A DNA stretch of 64,000 bases. It comes from Gracilibacillus caseinilyticus. GTDB lineage: Bacteria; Bacillota; Bacilli; Bacillales; Amphibacillaceae. Where the stretch lies: assembly GCF_022919115.1 (NCBI RefSeq), contig NZ_CP095072.1, positions 2,976,001-3,040,000 of the forward strand. The letters are read 5' to 3'. The position numbers were made by a program, and so were the translations under genes. Under the pieces are notes generated by a model, which saw nothing but the letters and a program-made list of their open reading frames with translations, did not search any database and was not told the origin of the DNA. This document shows positions 30,519 through 39,092 of the stretch, in pieces. Numbering within the stretch: the stretch's first letter is position 1; every line of letters begins with the position of its first letter.

Positions 30519-32270
30519 ATGAGTGATCGCAATATTGTTATTGTTGGTGGTGGCCTGGCTGGGTTAATGGCCACAATAAAAGCAGCAGAAGCAGGCGTAC
30601 ACGTTGATCTATTGTCAATCGTACCTGTAAAAAGGTCTCACTCTGTTTGTGCACAAGGTGGAATTAATGGTGCCGTAAATACGAAAGGGGAAGGGGATTC
30701 TCCTTGGGAACACTTTGACGATACCGTGTATGGCGGGGATTTCTTAGCAAATCAGCCACCGGTAAAAGCAATGTGTGAAGCAGCACCAGGAATTATTCAT
30801 ATGTTGGATCGTATGGGTGTTATGTTTAATCGTACACCTGAAGGTTTATTAGATTTTCGTAGATTCGGTGGTACACAGCATCACCGTACAGCATATGCCG
30901 GTGCAACAACAGGACAGCAATTGTTGTACGCTTTAGATGAACAAGTACGTCGTTATGAGGTACAAGGCTTAGTAACGAAATATGAAGGCTGGGAATTCAT
31001 TTCTGCTATCATTGACGATGAAGGGATTGGCCGTGGTATTATCGGTCAGAACATTAAGTCACATGAGTTGAAAGCCTTCAAAGCAGATGCAACGATCTTT
31101 GCATCTGGCGGACCTGGAATTATCTTTGGTAAATCTACCAACTCCGTTATTAATACTGGTTCAGCAGCTGCAGGACTTTACTTGCAAGGTGCTATCTATG
31201 CCAATGGGGAATTTATCCAAATTCACCCGACAGCGATTCCTGGTGATGACAAACTTCGCCTTATGAGTGAATCTGCTCGTGGTGAAGGTGGCCGTGTCTG
31301 GACGTATAAAGATGGGGAACCTTGGTACTTCCTTGAGGAAAAATATCCTGCATACGGAAACCTTGTTCCACGTGATATCGCAACTAGAGAGATTTTCGAT
31401 GTATGTGTCAATCAGAAACTAGGTATTAACGGGGAAAACATGGTTTACCTGGATTTGTCACATAAAGATCCGAAAGAGCTGGATGTTAAACTCGGTGGTA
31501 TTATTGAAATTTATGAGAAATTCGTAGGGGAAGATCCACGAAAAGTACCAATGAAAATTTTCCCTGCTGTGCATTATTCAATGGGTGGTCTATGGGTCGA
31601 TTACGATCAGATGACCAATATCCCGGGAATCTTTGCTGCAGGTGAGTGTGATTATACACAACACGGTGGTAACCGTCTTGGTGCCAACTCATTATTATCA
31701 TCTATTTACGGTGGAATGGTAGCAGGACCTAATGCCATTAAGTATATGGACGGTCTTGAGAAAACGATCGAGGATGTTTCCTCCGATGTATTTGATCGTC
31801 ACTTACAAGAAGAAGAAGCAAAATTTGAAGAATTACTAAATATGCGTGGCGAAGAAAATGCCTACCAGATTCATAAAGAGCTTGGGGAATGGATGACGGA
31901 TAATGTGACCGTTGTTCGTGACAACGCCAAACTATTAAAGACAGATGAAAAAATCCAGGAATTACTGGAACGTTGGGAAAACATCAATATGGATGATACA
32001 TCTCGCTGGAATAACTCTGGTGTGATGTTCACAAGACAATTGAAGCACATGCTTCATTTAGCTCGAGTGATTACACAAGGTGCTTATAATCGTAATGAAA
32101 GTCGTGGCGCACACTACAAACCGGAATTCCCAGATCGTAACGATGAGGAATGGCTAAAAACGACCAAGGCATCCTTTGATACAGCTACCAACAGTCCAAA
32201 GTTTGAATATGAGGCCGTTGATGTATCACTAATTGAACCGAGAAAACGTGACTACAGTAAGAAAAAATAA
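30519..32270 (+). CDS. sdhA: Succinate dehydrogenase flavoprotein subunit
   Basis: 583 residues. The FAD site is GGGLAGLMATIKAAEAG near the N terminus; the covalent flavin His is in RSHSVCAQGGINGA; substrate and active-site motifs are HHRTAYAG, QIHPTAIPG and the Arg in GGNRLGANSL. It oxidises succinate to fumarate in the TCA cycle. GTAGAGGGAGTGAG precedes the start. Confidence 0.97.
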   Translation: MSDRNIVIVGGGLAGLMATIKAAEAGVHVDLLSIVPVKRSHSVCAQGGINGAVNTKGEGDSPWEHFDDTVYGGDFLANQPPVKAMCEAAPGIIHMLDRMGVMFNRTPEGLLDFRRFGGTQHHRTAYAGATTGQQLLYALDEQVRRYEVQGLVTKYEGWEFISAIIDDEGIGRGIIGQNIKSHELKAFKADATIFASGGPGIIFGKSTNSVINTGSAAAGLYLQGAIYANGEFIQIHPTAIPGDDKLRLMSESARGEGGRVWTYKDGEPWYFLEEKYPAYGNLVPRDIATREIFDVCVNQKLGINGENMVYLDLSHKDPKELDVKLGGIIEIYEKFVGEDPRKVPMKIFPAVHYSMGGLWVDYDQMTNIPGIFAAGECDYTQHGGNRLGANSLLSSIYGGMVAGPNAIKYMDGLEKTIEDVSSDVFDRHLQEEEAKFEELLNMRGEENAYQIHKELGEWMTDNVTVVRDNAKLLKTDEKIQELLERWENINMDDTSRWNNSGVMFTRQLKHMLHLARVITQGAYNRNESRGAHYKPEFPDRNDEEWLKTTKASFDTATNSPKFEYEAVDVSLIEPRKRDYSKKK

Positions 32271-32285
32271 AGGGGGTAGAGAGAA

Positions 32286-33047
32286 ATGGCAGAAGAGAAA
32301 ATGACACTAATCGTCACTCGTCAAGACAGCCCGGATTCTCCTCCCTATGAGGAGACTTTCAAGGTCAACTATCGTAAGAACATGAACATCATTTCTGCAT
32401 TAATGGAGACGCAACAACATCCAGTCAATGCAGATGGTAAGAATGTTGCGCCAGTACAGTGGGAATCAAACTGTCTGGAAGAAGTTTGTGGTGCATGTTC
32501 CATGGTGATTAATGGAACGCCACGTCAGGCTTGTTCCACTTTAGTCGATCAGCTCGAACAACCGATTCGCGTAGCACCGATGAGTACGTTCCCGGTTGTA
32601 CGTGATTTAGTAGTAGATCGAAGTCGCATGTTTGATTCTTTGAAAAAGGTAAAAGCATGGATTCCAATCGATGGTACACATGATTTAGGTCCTGGACCAA
32701 GAATGCCTGAGAAAAAACGTCAATGGGCATATGAATTATCTAAATGTATGACTTGTGGTGTATGCTTAGAAGCTTGTCCAAATGTAAACAGCAATTCCGA
32801 TTTCATCGGCCCAGCACCACTATCACAAGTACGTTTATTTAATTCTCACCCTACAGGTGAAATGAACAAAAGCGAACGTTTAGAAGCATTAATGGAGGAT
32901 GGCGGCATCTCCGGTTGTGGTAACTCACAAAACTGTGTACAGGTTTGTCCAAAAGGTATACCTTTAACAACTTCTATCGCAGCACTTAACCGTGATACGA
33001 ACATCCAATCATTTAAGAACTTCTTCGGAAGCGACAACGCTTATTAA
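32286..33047 (+). CDS. sdhB: Succinate dehydrogenase iron-sulfur subunit
   Basis: 253 residues carrying the 2Fe-2S cluster (SNCLEEVCGACSMVING) and the 4Fe-4S/3Fe-4S part (CMTCGVCLEACPNVN and GCGNSQNCVQVCPKG). It passes electrons from SdhA to the cytochrome. In B. subtilis the operon is followed by ysmA and gerE; here ysmA is missing and a repeat lies before gerE. Confidence 0.97.
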   Translation: MAEEKMTLIVTRQDSPDSPPYEETFKVNYRKNMNIISALMETQQHPVNADGKNVAPVQWESNCLEEVCGACSMVINGTPRQACSTLVDQLEQPIRVAPMSTFPVVRDLVVDRSRMFDSLKKVKAWIPIDGTHDLGPGPRMPEKKRQWAYELSKCMTCGVCLEACPNVNSNSDFIGPAPLSQVRLFNSHPTGEMNKSERLEALMEDGGISGCGNSQNCVQVCPKGIPLTTSIAALNRDTNIQSFKNFFGSDNAY

Positions 33048-33052
33048 TCAAG

Positions 33053-33088
33053 AAAACCCTTTTCCGCATATGCTGGAAAAGGGTTTTT
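33053..33088 (+). terminator. Terminator of sdhCAB
   Basis: AAAACCCTTTTCC and GGAAAAGGGTTTTT form a 13-bp stem with an 8-base loop. Confidence 0.92.
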
Positions 33089-33177
33089 CTTTTAAAAGCT
33101 AAGAAAATATAGAATTACCTCTTTAAAGCCGAATTATAAAATTTTCGCTTAAGATTGAGATAATAGAAGTTTACTTA

Positions 33178-33548
33178 TATAATACGGATTATGTCAAGCG
33201 TTGGGACCATTTTGATATATTATGTGTGCTGGGATACCGCTCCGGCCAACCACTTCGCGTCCTGCGGGGCACGGCTGAAGCTAACTTTGTGAAGAAAGGC
33301 ACTTCGCAAAGTGGATCTTCAGCACCCTACGCTAATGTTAAAGTTCTAAAACGGATGCAAGAGATAGCATATTGGTCTGTTTAAAATACAATTTATTGAA
33401 CATTTTAATGCCTAGCACCACTGCTTTTAGCTGTTTCATACGTTGTAGCACTTCCTTTAAGCATATTTCCGGTGCTTTGTTACACATATATACCATTTCA
33501 AAATAGCCAAATTGACATACTGCTACACTTGACATAATCCGTATTATA
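33178..33548. repeat. 371-bp MITE-like repeat with perfect terminal inverted repeats
   Basis: TATAATACGGATTATGTC at 33178 is the start of a 21-bp terminal repeat whose exact inverted copy ends at 33548. The interior repeats the palindromic core seen at 8661-9058 (AACTTTGTGAAGAAAGGCAC ... CAAAGTGGATCTTCAGC) and the stretch GACCATTTTGATATATTATG that recurs inverted at 59408-59556. There is no transposase frame. It sits between sdhB and gerE, just outside the gerE element. Confidence 0.82.
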
Positions 33549-33741
33549 GGTAGTAGTGTAAATACCTACGTTAGTTAGGACCAGGCGGTTATGCTAAATT
33601 ACTCTTATTTAATGGTTGAGATGATAAAAGCCTTACACTTTTTGATTGTTTCCCCATAAATACAGTTTCCATTACATTATAGGAATCTTCACTTTCAGAA
33701 ATAAAATAATAAAATATCGGGAATTAGACGGTTTGTAGGAG

Positions 33742-33770
33742 CACACCTTCCCATCTGTTTACATATTATA
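33742..33770 (+). promoter_or_regulatory. Sigma-K-type promoter of gerE
   Basis: CATATTATA (33762-33770) fits the sigma-K -10 consensus CATAnnnTA exactly. CACA at 33742-33745, 16 bases upstream, fits the short -35 consensus. gerE is a sigma-K gene in B. subtilis, so the promoter of the interrupted gene looks intact. Confidence 0.7.
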
Positions 33771-33834
33771 ATTTTGACTAAGTAATTACCCTCTTATTTT
33801 CAACGCCCTAAAGTTAGCAAGGAGGGGTTCACAT

Positions 33835-34020
33835 TTGAAAGAAAATGACTACAAGCCGAAGCAATTACTAACGAAACGGGAAAGAGAAGTATTTGAGCTA
33901 CTAGTACAAGACAAAACAACAAAAGAAATAGCTGAGGAATTATTTATCTCGCAAAAAACTGTTCGTAATCACATCTCGAATGCAATGTGGTATGATAACA
34001 AACCAAAAGTATCTGAATAA
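33835..34020 (+). pseudogene. gerE: gerE, N-terminal part, interrupted after codon 51
   Basis: GerE is the 74-residue LuxR-type regulator of the last mother-cell sporulation genes. Here TTG 33835, behind AAGGAGGGG, starts residues 1-51 (KREREVFELLVQDKTTKEIAEE, then KTVRNHISNAM), matching GerE through the recognition helix region. After the ATG at 33985-33987 the frame enters foreign sequence and adds ten unrelated residues (WYDNKPKVSE) before TAA. The missing 23 residues are at 56285-56356. Joining the halves gives a full-length GerE. The truncated 61-residue product lacks the last helix, which is needed for dimer formation in the family. Confidence 0.93.
33979..33987 (+). other. gerE: Left attachment core (attL)
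   Basis: AATGCAATG covers the end of the Asn-Ala-Met codons of gerE. The same nine bases stand at 56276-56284; flanking bases differ on both sides (G/A before, T/C after), so the exchange point lies inside these nine bases. Confidence 0.85.
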
Positions 34021-34034
34021 ATACAGATACTTTT
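34005..34034. terminator. Bidirectional terminator just inside the left end of the element
   Basis: AAAAGTATCTG (34005-34015) pairs perfectly with CAGATACTTTT (34024-34034). It would stop gerE transcripts that enter the element and leftward transcripts of the PARIS-like pair that would enter gerE. Confidence 0.85.
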
Positions 34035-34055
34035 AATTTATTAACCAATTTACTG

Positions 34056-34904
34056 TTAAAGTGATACAGATAATATTTTCTGAAATCTATAGTCAATACT
34101 ATCTAATAATTCGTTTGCATGAGTACAACTATTAATGTGTCTTATTAAATCAACTTTAAATGGATTTATGCCTCTATGAGCCATATGGTCTGGAAAATGT
34201 TTTTTGAACATTTTATAGATAGCGTCTAATTTATGTTTACCATTTAAAAATTTATCTATTGAGTGGGTTTCGAGTAAGTTTTCATATTCTTCATTTAACT
34301 CTGACCAATTAATATCAATTTCGAAGTCACGTTTCTTTAATTCATCATCTATATAAGCATGCATGTTAGAAATGGTTATTCTTTTTTCACTATTATGCCA
34401 CCATCTTTCTATATTTTGATCTTCTAGGGAAATGGGCAAGTCATATTTAATCTTTGCTATACAAGATAGAATAAATGGGATAATTGCTTCAATAGCTTCA
34501 TTCAAGATATCATCTTCATTAATATGCTTACTACTTACCGAATTAAAATCCTTAATTATACGTTTTAATACATTTTTAGTAGTTAAATAATTCTCCATAT
34601 TGTAAAATTTTGTATAAATTAAATTATCATCGTCTATAATTTGATCAAAATAATAATCATAATCTGCATCAAGTAAAGCGACATACTTAAATGGTAGTCC
34701 CTGGTCATGATGTTTTAGAATGTTAGACTTACTTAACCCTATAACTATATCGATTTCTTTCCAATCAAGTTGACTATTAATTAATAACCGTTCATAAACC
34801 ATAGTATCCGTTTTTCCCTCTACTATCAGAGCAGGAGTATTATCGCCAAAAAATCTGGTATTTAATTTATCTTGTATTGTTAATTTAGGTGTACTAGAAT
34901 TCAT
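34056..34904 (-). CDS. DUF4435/TOPRIM-like protein, AriB-like (PARIS)
   Basis: 282 residues. Near the N terminus, ALIVEGKTDTMVYERLL and later YVALLDADYDYYF give the Glu and Asp-x-Asp pattern of a TOPRIM-type DUF4435 nuclease. It overlaps the upstream ATPase gene by 11 bases on the same strand, the arrangement of PARIS, where AriA holds AriB until a phage trigger releases it. I infer an abortive-infection defence cargo; OLD-like two-gene systems are an alternative. Confidence 0.65.
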   Translation of the reverse strand: MNSSTPKLTIQDKLNTRFFGDNTPALIVEGKTDTMVYERLLINSQLDWKEIDIVIGLSKSNILKHHDQGLPFKYVALLDADYDYYFDQIIDDDNLIYTKFYNMENYLTTKNVLKRIIKDFNSVSSKHINEDDILNEAIEAIIPFILSCIAKIKYDLPISLEDQNIERWWHNSEKRITISNMHAYIDDELKKRDFEIDINWSELNEEYENLLETHSIDKFLNGKHKLDAIYKMFKKHFPDHMAHRGINPFKVDLIRHINSCTHANELLDSIDYRFQKILSVSL

Positions 34905-36186
34905 ATGAATACTCTCCTACTTCTCCGAGTTCATATATATGTTTGTGACTATTTGAAATTATAAATGGTGAGTGAGTAGAGATAATGAATTGCTTATCGT
35001 TCTCACCATCCATGAGAGCTTCTATTAATTCTCTTTGCCATTTAATATGAAGTGATAATTCAGGCTCATCAATTATTACTATAGATTCATTATCTGCAGA
35101 TAATTTTGTGTAAACGAATAAAGCAACTAATTGTTTTTCCCCTGCCGATAAATCTTCATATTTTAATATTCTCCCCTTTTTTATAAAGATTAGATTTCCA
35201 TCCTCTAATTCTACTTTTTTGTTTAAGAACTTACTTAATGTCATCTTTAAATTGTCAAATTGAGCTTTTTTCTTACTAATTTCTTTATGAGCCTCATTGT
35301 ACATTTGGATAAGTTTTTCAACTTTCTCATACGAAATCATTACTTTTAATGCTTCTGTTATATTATCATTTGAATTAGGAGTTTCCAAAGTTTTTTTGGA
35401 CCATTCAATTGAGTTAGTATATTCCTTAATCATGTTTAAGGAGCTAATGTCATCTCTTTCTATGTAACCAGCTGTTACAAACAAATTTTCTAAACCATTA
35501 TTAATTTCGTCGATTTCTATATTGTTTGTGAGTGGAAAACCATTATCTATCATAGAGATGTCAACTAAAGATAAAAAGAAGTCTTTAATAAGTTGATTTA
35601 ATTTTGTTTTTTCAAACTCTATTACTTCATTCCACTTCTTCGAAATTAGTTTATTAATATCTTTATTAGTTAATCCTAATATAATTCTATTTTGTTCAGA
35701 TAAACGAATCGAAAGATCTTCAATATATCTTTTGCCTACATATTCTTCATGTCTATGTAATTGATTTATCGAATTTCTATAGAGTGAATTACTAAGTTCT
35801 AAAAAATCTGTTTCGATTCTTCTGAACGTTGGAAAGTAAATAGAATTAAAGTTAACAAATGGCTCGGGAGATTCAGATTCATCTCTATTATTCATTACCT
35901 TAAATTCGAAAACGTCATTTGAAGTTGAAATCTTTACATTCAAAATTTCTGCGTTTGTTTTTGAAATAGAAATAACTTCATTGCTAGTATCTAGTATTAT
36001 GCTACTAAATTCATGATTAAATAATTTTAAGTATGAATTTGTTAAAATTGAATTTAAAATGTCTAGGCAAGTAGTTTTTCCTGAACCATTATCTCCAACT
36101 AGTATTGTCAAATCATTATAAAATCTAATGTTTTTGTTATTATCTTTCTCTCCATTCAGTTCATTAATCTGTAATTTATAAATCAT
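34894..36186 (-). CDS. AAA15-type ATPase, AriA-like (PARIS)
   Basis: 430 residues of an ABC/SMC-like ATPase: Walker A VGDNGSGKTTC near residue 33, the signature region LSAGEKQLVALFVY, Walker B SIVIIDEPELSLH and the switch ISTHSPFIIS. A helical, charged middle region separates the halves. The start lies behind AGGAGGGATTAG. With the DUF4435 gene it makes the likely sensor of a PARIS-like module. Confidence 0.7.
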   Translation of the reverse strand: MIYKLQINELNGEKDNNKNIRFYNDLTILVGDNGSGKTTCLDILNSILTNSYLKLFNHEFSSIILDTSNEVISISKTNAEILNVKISTSNDVFEFKVMNNRDESESPEPFVNFNSIYFPTFRRIETDFLELSNSLYRNSINQLHRHEEYVGKRYIEDLSIRLSEQNRIILGLTNKDINKLISKKWNEVIEFEKTKLNQLIKDFFLSLVDISMIDNGFPLTNNIEIDEINNGLENLFVTAGYIERDDISSLNMIKEYTNSIEWSKKTLETPNSNDNITEALKVMISYEKVEKLIQMYNEAHKEISKKKAQFDNLKMTLSKFLNKKVELEDGNLIFIKKGRILKYEDLSAGEKQLVALFVYTKLSADNESIVIIDEPELSLHIKWQRELIEALMDGENDKQFIISTHSPFIISNSHKHIYELGEVGEYSYEF

Positions 36187-36243
36187 CTAATCCCTCCTAC
36201 AAGTTTTAAATAATATACATATATTATACAATAAATAGTTATA

Positions 36244-36726
36244 TTATCCTATTCTTTTATTTCTATATATTCCCTCTAATCTCTCTTTAACAATAAATGA
36301 ATTAATGTTAAATTTGTAGGACATTTCTTCTATTACGAAATCACTTTTTAAATCAAATTGCTGCACCATATGTAACGGAATGGCAGCATAACGAGTAAAG
36401 CGTTTAGCATCCCATTCTTGAAGATCTCGAAATGCTTTAGGCATGATTAATTGAGATCCACAGTGCCTAAGGATATGACAGAGTTCGTGAAAAAACTGTT
36501 CATGCTGTTCTTCAATGGTCAATTTAGAATCAATGCTGATAATTTTGCTGTTTCCATATGCAAAAGAGTAAGACCGTTTTTCTCTATATCCTAATTGTAC
36601 GTCAAATGATTTAGCTATTTCTTCGATATCCATATGTGAAGGTTTAGTAATCCCTTTCTTTAAATAATGCTTAGATATCCATCTTTCTAAGTCGAATGGT
36701 TTGTATATGTAGGACAATTTAATCAC
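36244..36726 (-). CDS. ImmA/IrrE-type metallopeptidase
   Basis: 160 residues with the zinc-protease motif HELCH (residues in EQFFHELCHILRHCG) and the typical beta strand SKIISIDSKLTIEEQ before it. In ICEBs1 and phi105-like phages ImmA cleaves the repressor ImmR to induce the element. Its partner here should be the HTH repressor two genes upstream at 37499-37831. Confidence 0.85.
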   Translation of the reverse strand: MIKLSYIYKPFDLERWISKHYLKKGITKPSHMDIEEIAKSFDVQLGYREKRSYSFAYGNSKIISIDSKLTIEEQHEQFFHELCHILRHCGSQLIMPKAFRDLQEWDAKRFTRYAAIPLHMVQQFDLKSDFVIEEMSYKFNINSFIVKERLEGIYRNKRIG

Positions 36727-36813
36727 CTCTTTAATATTATACGAACAAACGTTCTATTAATCAATAAAAAAATAAGCCTTTAAGACTTATTAAAAAATTT
36801 CAAATAGACAATA

Positions 36814-37497
36814 TTATTCGTATTTTAACCGTGTAGCTTCTTTTCTTCGCCATGTATCAAGGGTACTTCTTACCCACTCAATACTATTTGTTTCAATCCT
36901 TCTATCACCAGCTTCTATCATTGCTGGATTTGTAAAAGTAGTAGAAGCAATAAACCTTCCTAATGGACAACCTTCATTTTTTTTTGCTGAGTCTAATTCC
37001 CTTATTGGTCTTACGTCGATCTGTCTTCCTGAGTTTATGTAATGTTTTATTTGAACTGCTTCATAGGCCATATCTTTCTTTGAATAAATAATTAAATCAA
37101 CTCCACCATCTGCTCCTTCACTTGTACGTCTTGGTCTACATCCTTTTGCTTTATAGTATAGGTAGCATATTTCTTCAAATTCACGCCATGATATTTTTTC
37201 TAAAGGTAAAGTTAGTATTTCTTTTTTTGATCGCAAGATATTAGGGGGAATGTCTTTATTATTAACAGATTTAGATTTTACTTTTTTAGTCCTTTTATTA
37301 GCAGTTTTTCTCTTAGTTTTCTTAACTGGAATGAATGAACATATAATTTCAGCTACAATGGCTCCCCCAAGAAAAAGCCCTAATAAGTAATAGATAGCAG
37401 AAAAATTCATAGGGAGCTTGTTCCACAGTAATAGACCAATAATTACTATTGATCCTCCTATTAAACTTTTTAAATTGTTTATATCTTTCTTTGTCAA
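36814..37497 (-). CDS. Membrane-anchored Mrr-type restriction endonuclease
   Basis: 227 residues: two N-terminal membrane helices (GGSIVIIGLLLWNKL and AIYYLLGLFLGGAIVAEIICSF), a lysine-rich linker and an Mrr_cat domain with FEEICYLYYKAKGCRPRRTSEGADGGVDLII and AVQIKHY, i.e. the D...QxK nuclease site. It begins one base after the repressor gene ends and probably shares its transcript. Possible role in defence or superinfection exclusion. Confidence 0.82.
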   Translation of the reverse strand: MTKKDINNLKSLIGGSIVIIGLLLWNKLPMNFSAIYYLLGLFLGGAIVAEIICSFIPVKKTKRKTANKRTKKVKSKSVNNKDIPPNILRSKKEILTLPLEKISWREFEEICYLYYKAKGCRPRRTSEGADGGVDLIIYSKKDMAYEAVQIKHYINSGRQIDVRPIRELDSAKKNEGCPLGRFIASTTFTNPAMIEAGDRRIETNSIEWVRSTLDTWRRKEATRLKYE

Positions 37498-37498
37498 G

Positions 37499-37831
37499 TT
37501 ACTCTCCTCTTTCTTGTTTAGCCTTCCACTTTACGTAGTCGATATGCCGTTTTATATCATTGATTTCCTCTTCAGTTAATCCTTCCATGTCAAAAAAGAA
37601 TAAGTTATCATGATCTAATTGCTTTTCTTCTCTCCCATATAAATAATCCACCGATACTTCAAAGAAATCGGCTAATTTAATCACCAAGTCCATATCAGGT
37701 TTTCTATTCCCGTTCTCATATCCAGAAATCGTTGACTCAGCTAAAGAAAACTTTTCTCCAAGTTGTTTCATCGTTAGTTTTTTGTCTTGACGTAGCTTTC
37801 TAATTCTTTTTCCTAAGATTTTTTCATCCAA
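37499..37831 (-). CDS. XRE-family repressor (ImmR/CI-like)
   Basis: 110 residues with an N-terminal HTH (IRKLRQDKKLTMKQLGEKF, SESTISGYENGNRKPD-like sequence) and a C-terminal part of the ImmR type (ADFFEVSVDYLYG). TTG start behind AAGGAGGAG. It is the likely lysogeny repressor; the divergent operator region with four CTTTGC(A/G) sites is directly upstream. Confidence 0.88.
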   Translation of the reverse strand: MDEKILGKRIRKLRQDKKLTMKQLGEKFSLAESTISGYENGNRKPDMDLVIKLADFFEVSVDYLYGREEKQLDHDNLFFFDMEGLTEEEINDIKRHIDYVKWKAKQERGE

Positions 37832-37867
37832 GAGAACTCCTCCTTACTTGTTTAATCATTATCTTTA

Positions 37868-37980
37868 ATTATACTTTGCAGTTTGCGAATATTAAATAAT
37901 TCTACAAGAACTTTGCAAAATGAATTGGCGCTTTGCAAATTGTGAAGTAAGATATAATCAAAGCTATTCAAAACGCAAAG
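37868..37980. promoter_or_regulatory. Divergent promoter/operator region of the element
   Basis: Four copies of a CTTTGCAAA-like site: CTTTGCA at 37874, CTTTGCAAAA at 37911, CTTTGCAAAT at 37931 and the inverted AACGCAAAG at 37972-37980. A rightward -10 TATAAT is at 37953-37958 and a leftward -10 at 37868-37873, both next to sites. This is how phage-type repressor operators look; binding is inferred. Confidence 0.7.
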
Positions 37981-37999
37981 TTAAAGGTGGTGTTTTATA

Positions 38000-38218
38000 A
38001 TGAATTCTTTGAAAAAGGCTAGATTTAATGCTGGTCTTAGTATTGAAAAGGCAGCGTGTTTGTTAGAAATTTCAGCAGGATATTTATCACAAATAGAAAA
38101 TGGTCACAGACAAGTAAGTTCTCAGAGAGCTGAACAAATTGCAAAGTTATACAATCTGGATAAGGATCAAATTTTTTTACCTAGTCGCTATGCAATTCGA
38201 AAAGTTAATACTGCATAA
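38000..38218 (+). CDS. XRE-family HTH protein (Cro-like)
   Basis: 72 residues, essentially one HTH domain (LKKARFNAGLSIEKAACLLEI, SAGYLSQIENGHRQVS). It is the first rightward gene, directly across the operator region from the repressor, so a Cro-like role in the switch is likely. AAAGGTGGTGTTTTATA precedes the start. Confidence 0.85.
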   Translation: MNSLKKARFNAGLSIEKAACLLEISAGYLSQIENGHRQVSSQRAEQIAKLYNLDKDQIFLPSRYAIRKVNTA

Positions 38219-38268
38219 GATCCTTTTTTGCTTACGGTATTGATTATAAATGAAATGAGGTTTTATTA

Positions 38269-38583
38269 ATGAAAATCAAAACATTCAAAACAAGAGGCTT
38301 AGACAATGATCTAATTGCTGATCTGCATTCTGAATCAGTAGTGAAACGAATTCAAGCTGTTTTAAAAATGAATGATGCTTTAGATAATGTGAAGCTTTGT
38401 GATATTACACACTTTCTAAATCAAGGAAGGACGTCTTTGCTTATCGTTACAGATGATTGGACATATGACATTCATTTCGATAACAGATTTAACGAATTAA
38501 GACACTGTAAATCTTATAACTACACCATTCAAAAAATGAATCAGTTAATAACTGAATCAAAACAACTAACGATGAAGAGCTGA
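38269..38583 (+). CDS. Unknown early protein
   Basis: 104 residues, soluble, mixed alpha/beta, with no motif I recognise (features: GLDNDLIADLHSESVVKRIQ and LLIVTDDWTYDIHFDNRF). ATGAGGTTTTATTA precedes the ATG. It lies between the Cro-like gene and the replication gene. Confidence 0.65.
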   Translation: MKIKTFKTRGLDNDLIADLHSESVVKRIQAVLKMNDALDNVKLCDITHFLNQGRTSLLIVTDDWTYDIHFDNRFNELRHCKSYNYTIQKMNQLITESKQLTMKS

Positions 38584-38684
38584 TTAAAGATAACTTACTA
38601 TAAATGGTCAGCTTAACCAATAACAAAAAAAGAAGGTTAGTCCACATAATGTTGCTGCATATTTTAGTAACAGGGGTGATGTAA

Positions 38685-38843
38685 ATGGCAAAGCAAGCAA
38701 CGAAGAAAAAAGTAACGTATAAGATCAGAAAAGTTACTTATGGTGATATGCCAAGAGAAGAAGCCTTTGAAAAAGCATTAAAGCCATATTTTACAGCAGA
38801 AGAGATTTCAAATAATCCGACTATGAAGTTGGTGAATACCTAA
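38685..38843 (+). CDS. Small basic protein, 52 residues
   Basis: Starts MAKQATKKKVTYKIRKVTYG and ends NNPTMKLVNT. AGGGGTGATGTAA gives a good ribosome site. Basic N terminus; function unknown, possibly a DNA-binding or regulatory early protein. Confidence 0.55.
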   Translation: MAKQATKKKVTYKIRKVTYGDMPREEAFEKALKPYFTAEEISNNPTMKLVNT

Positions 38844-38846
38844 ACT

Positions 38847-38954
38847 ATGAAACTAGCAAAATACAATAAGAAACAGCGTTTAATTATATTAGTGAACGAT
38901 CTACAAAGAAAAGGCGTAAAGATCGATTTTGCAGTGAAGTTTATCGAGAAGTAG
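38847..38954 (+). CDS. Small basic protein, 35 residues
   Basis: It begins three bases after the preceding stop and reads MKLAKYNKKQRLIILVNDLQ, ending in KFIEK. No clear ribosome site other than coupling to the upstream gene. Function unknown. Confidence 0.4.
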   Translation: MKLAKYNKKQRLIILVNDLQRKGVKIDFAVKFIEK

Positions 38955-38963
38955 GTGTGAGAG

Positions 38964-39077
38964 TTGAATGATAAAGCCATAAAAAAAGTAGCAAGTGCGA
39001 CAACACTTACTACAGTCAAATACTACCTATTTATACTTTATCATTCTTCTCCTATTTTTAAAAGTTTATACAACTAG
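38964..39077 (+). CDS. Possible 37-residue peptide
   Basis: TTG 38964 opens a short frame (MNDKAIKKVASATTLTTV, then YYLFILYHSSPIF) ending 15 bases before the primase gene. The ribosome site is weak, so this is a tentative call. Confidence 0.25.
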   Translation: MNDKAIKKVASATTLTTVKYYLFILYHSSPIFKSLYN

Positions 39078-39092
39078 AAGGAGGAAATACTT

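Noticed and set aside
33338..33535. 65-codon frame on the minus strand inside the repeat
   Set aside because: It is not kept in the other repeat copy and shows no transposase motif.
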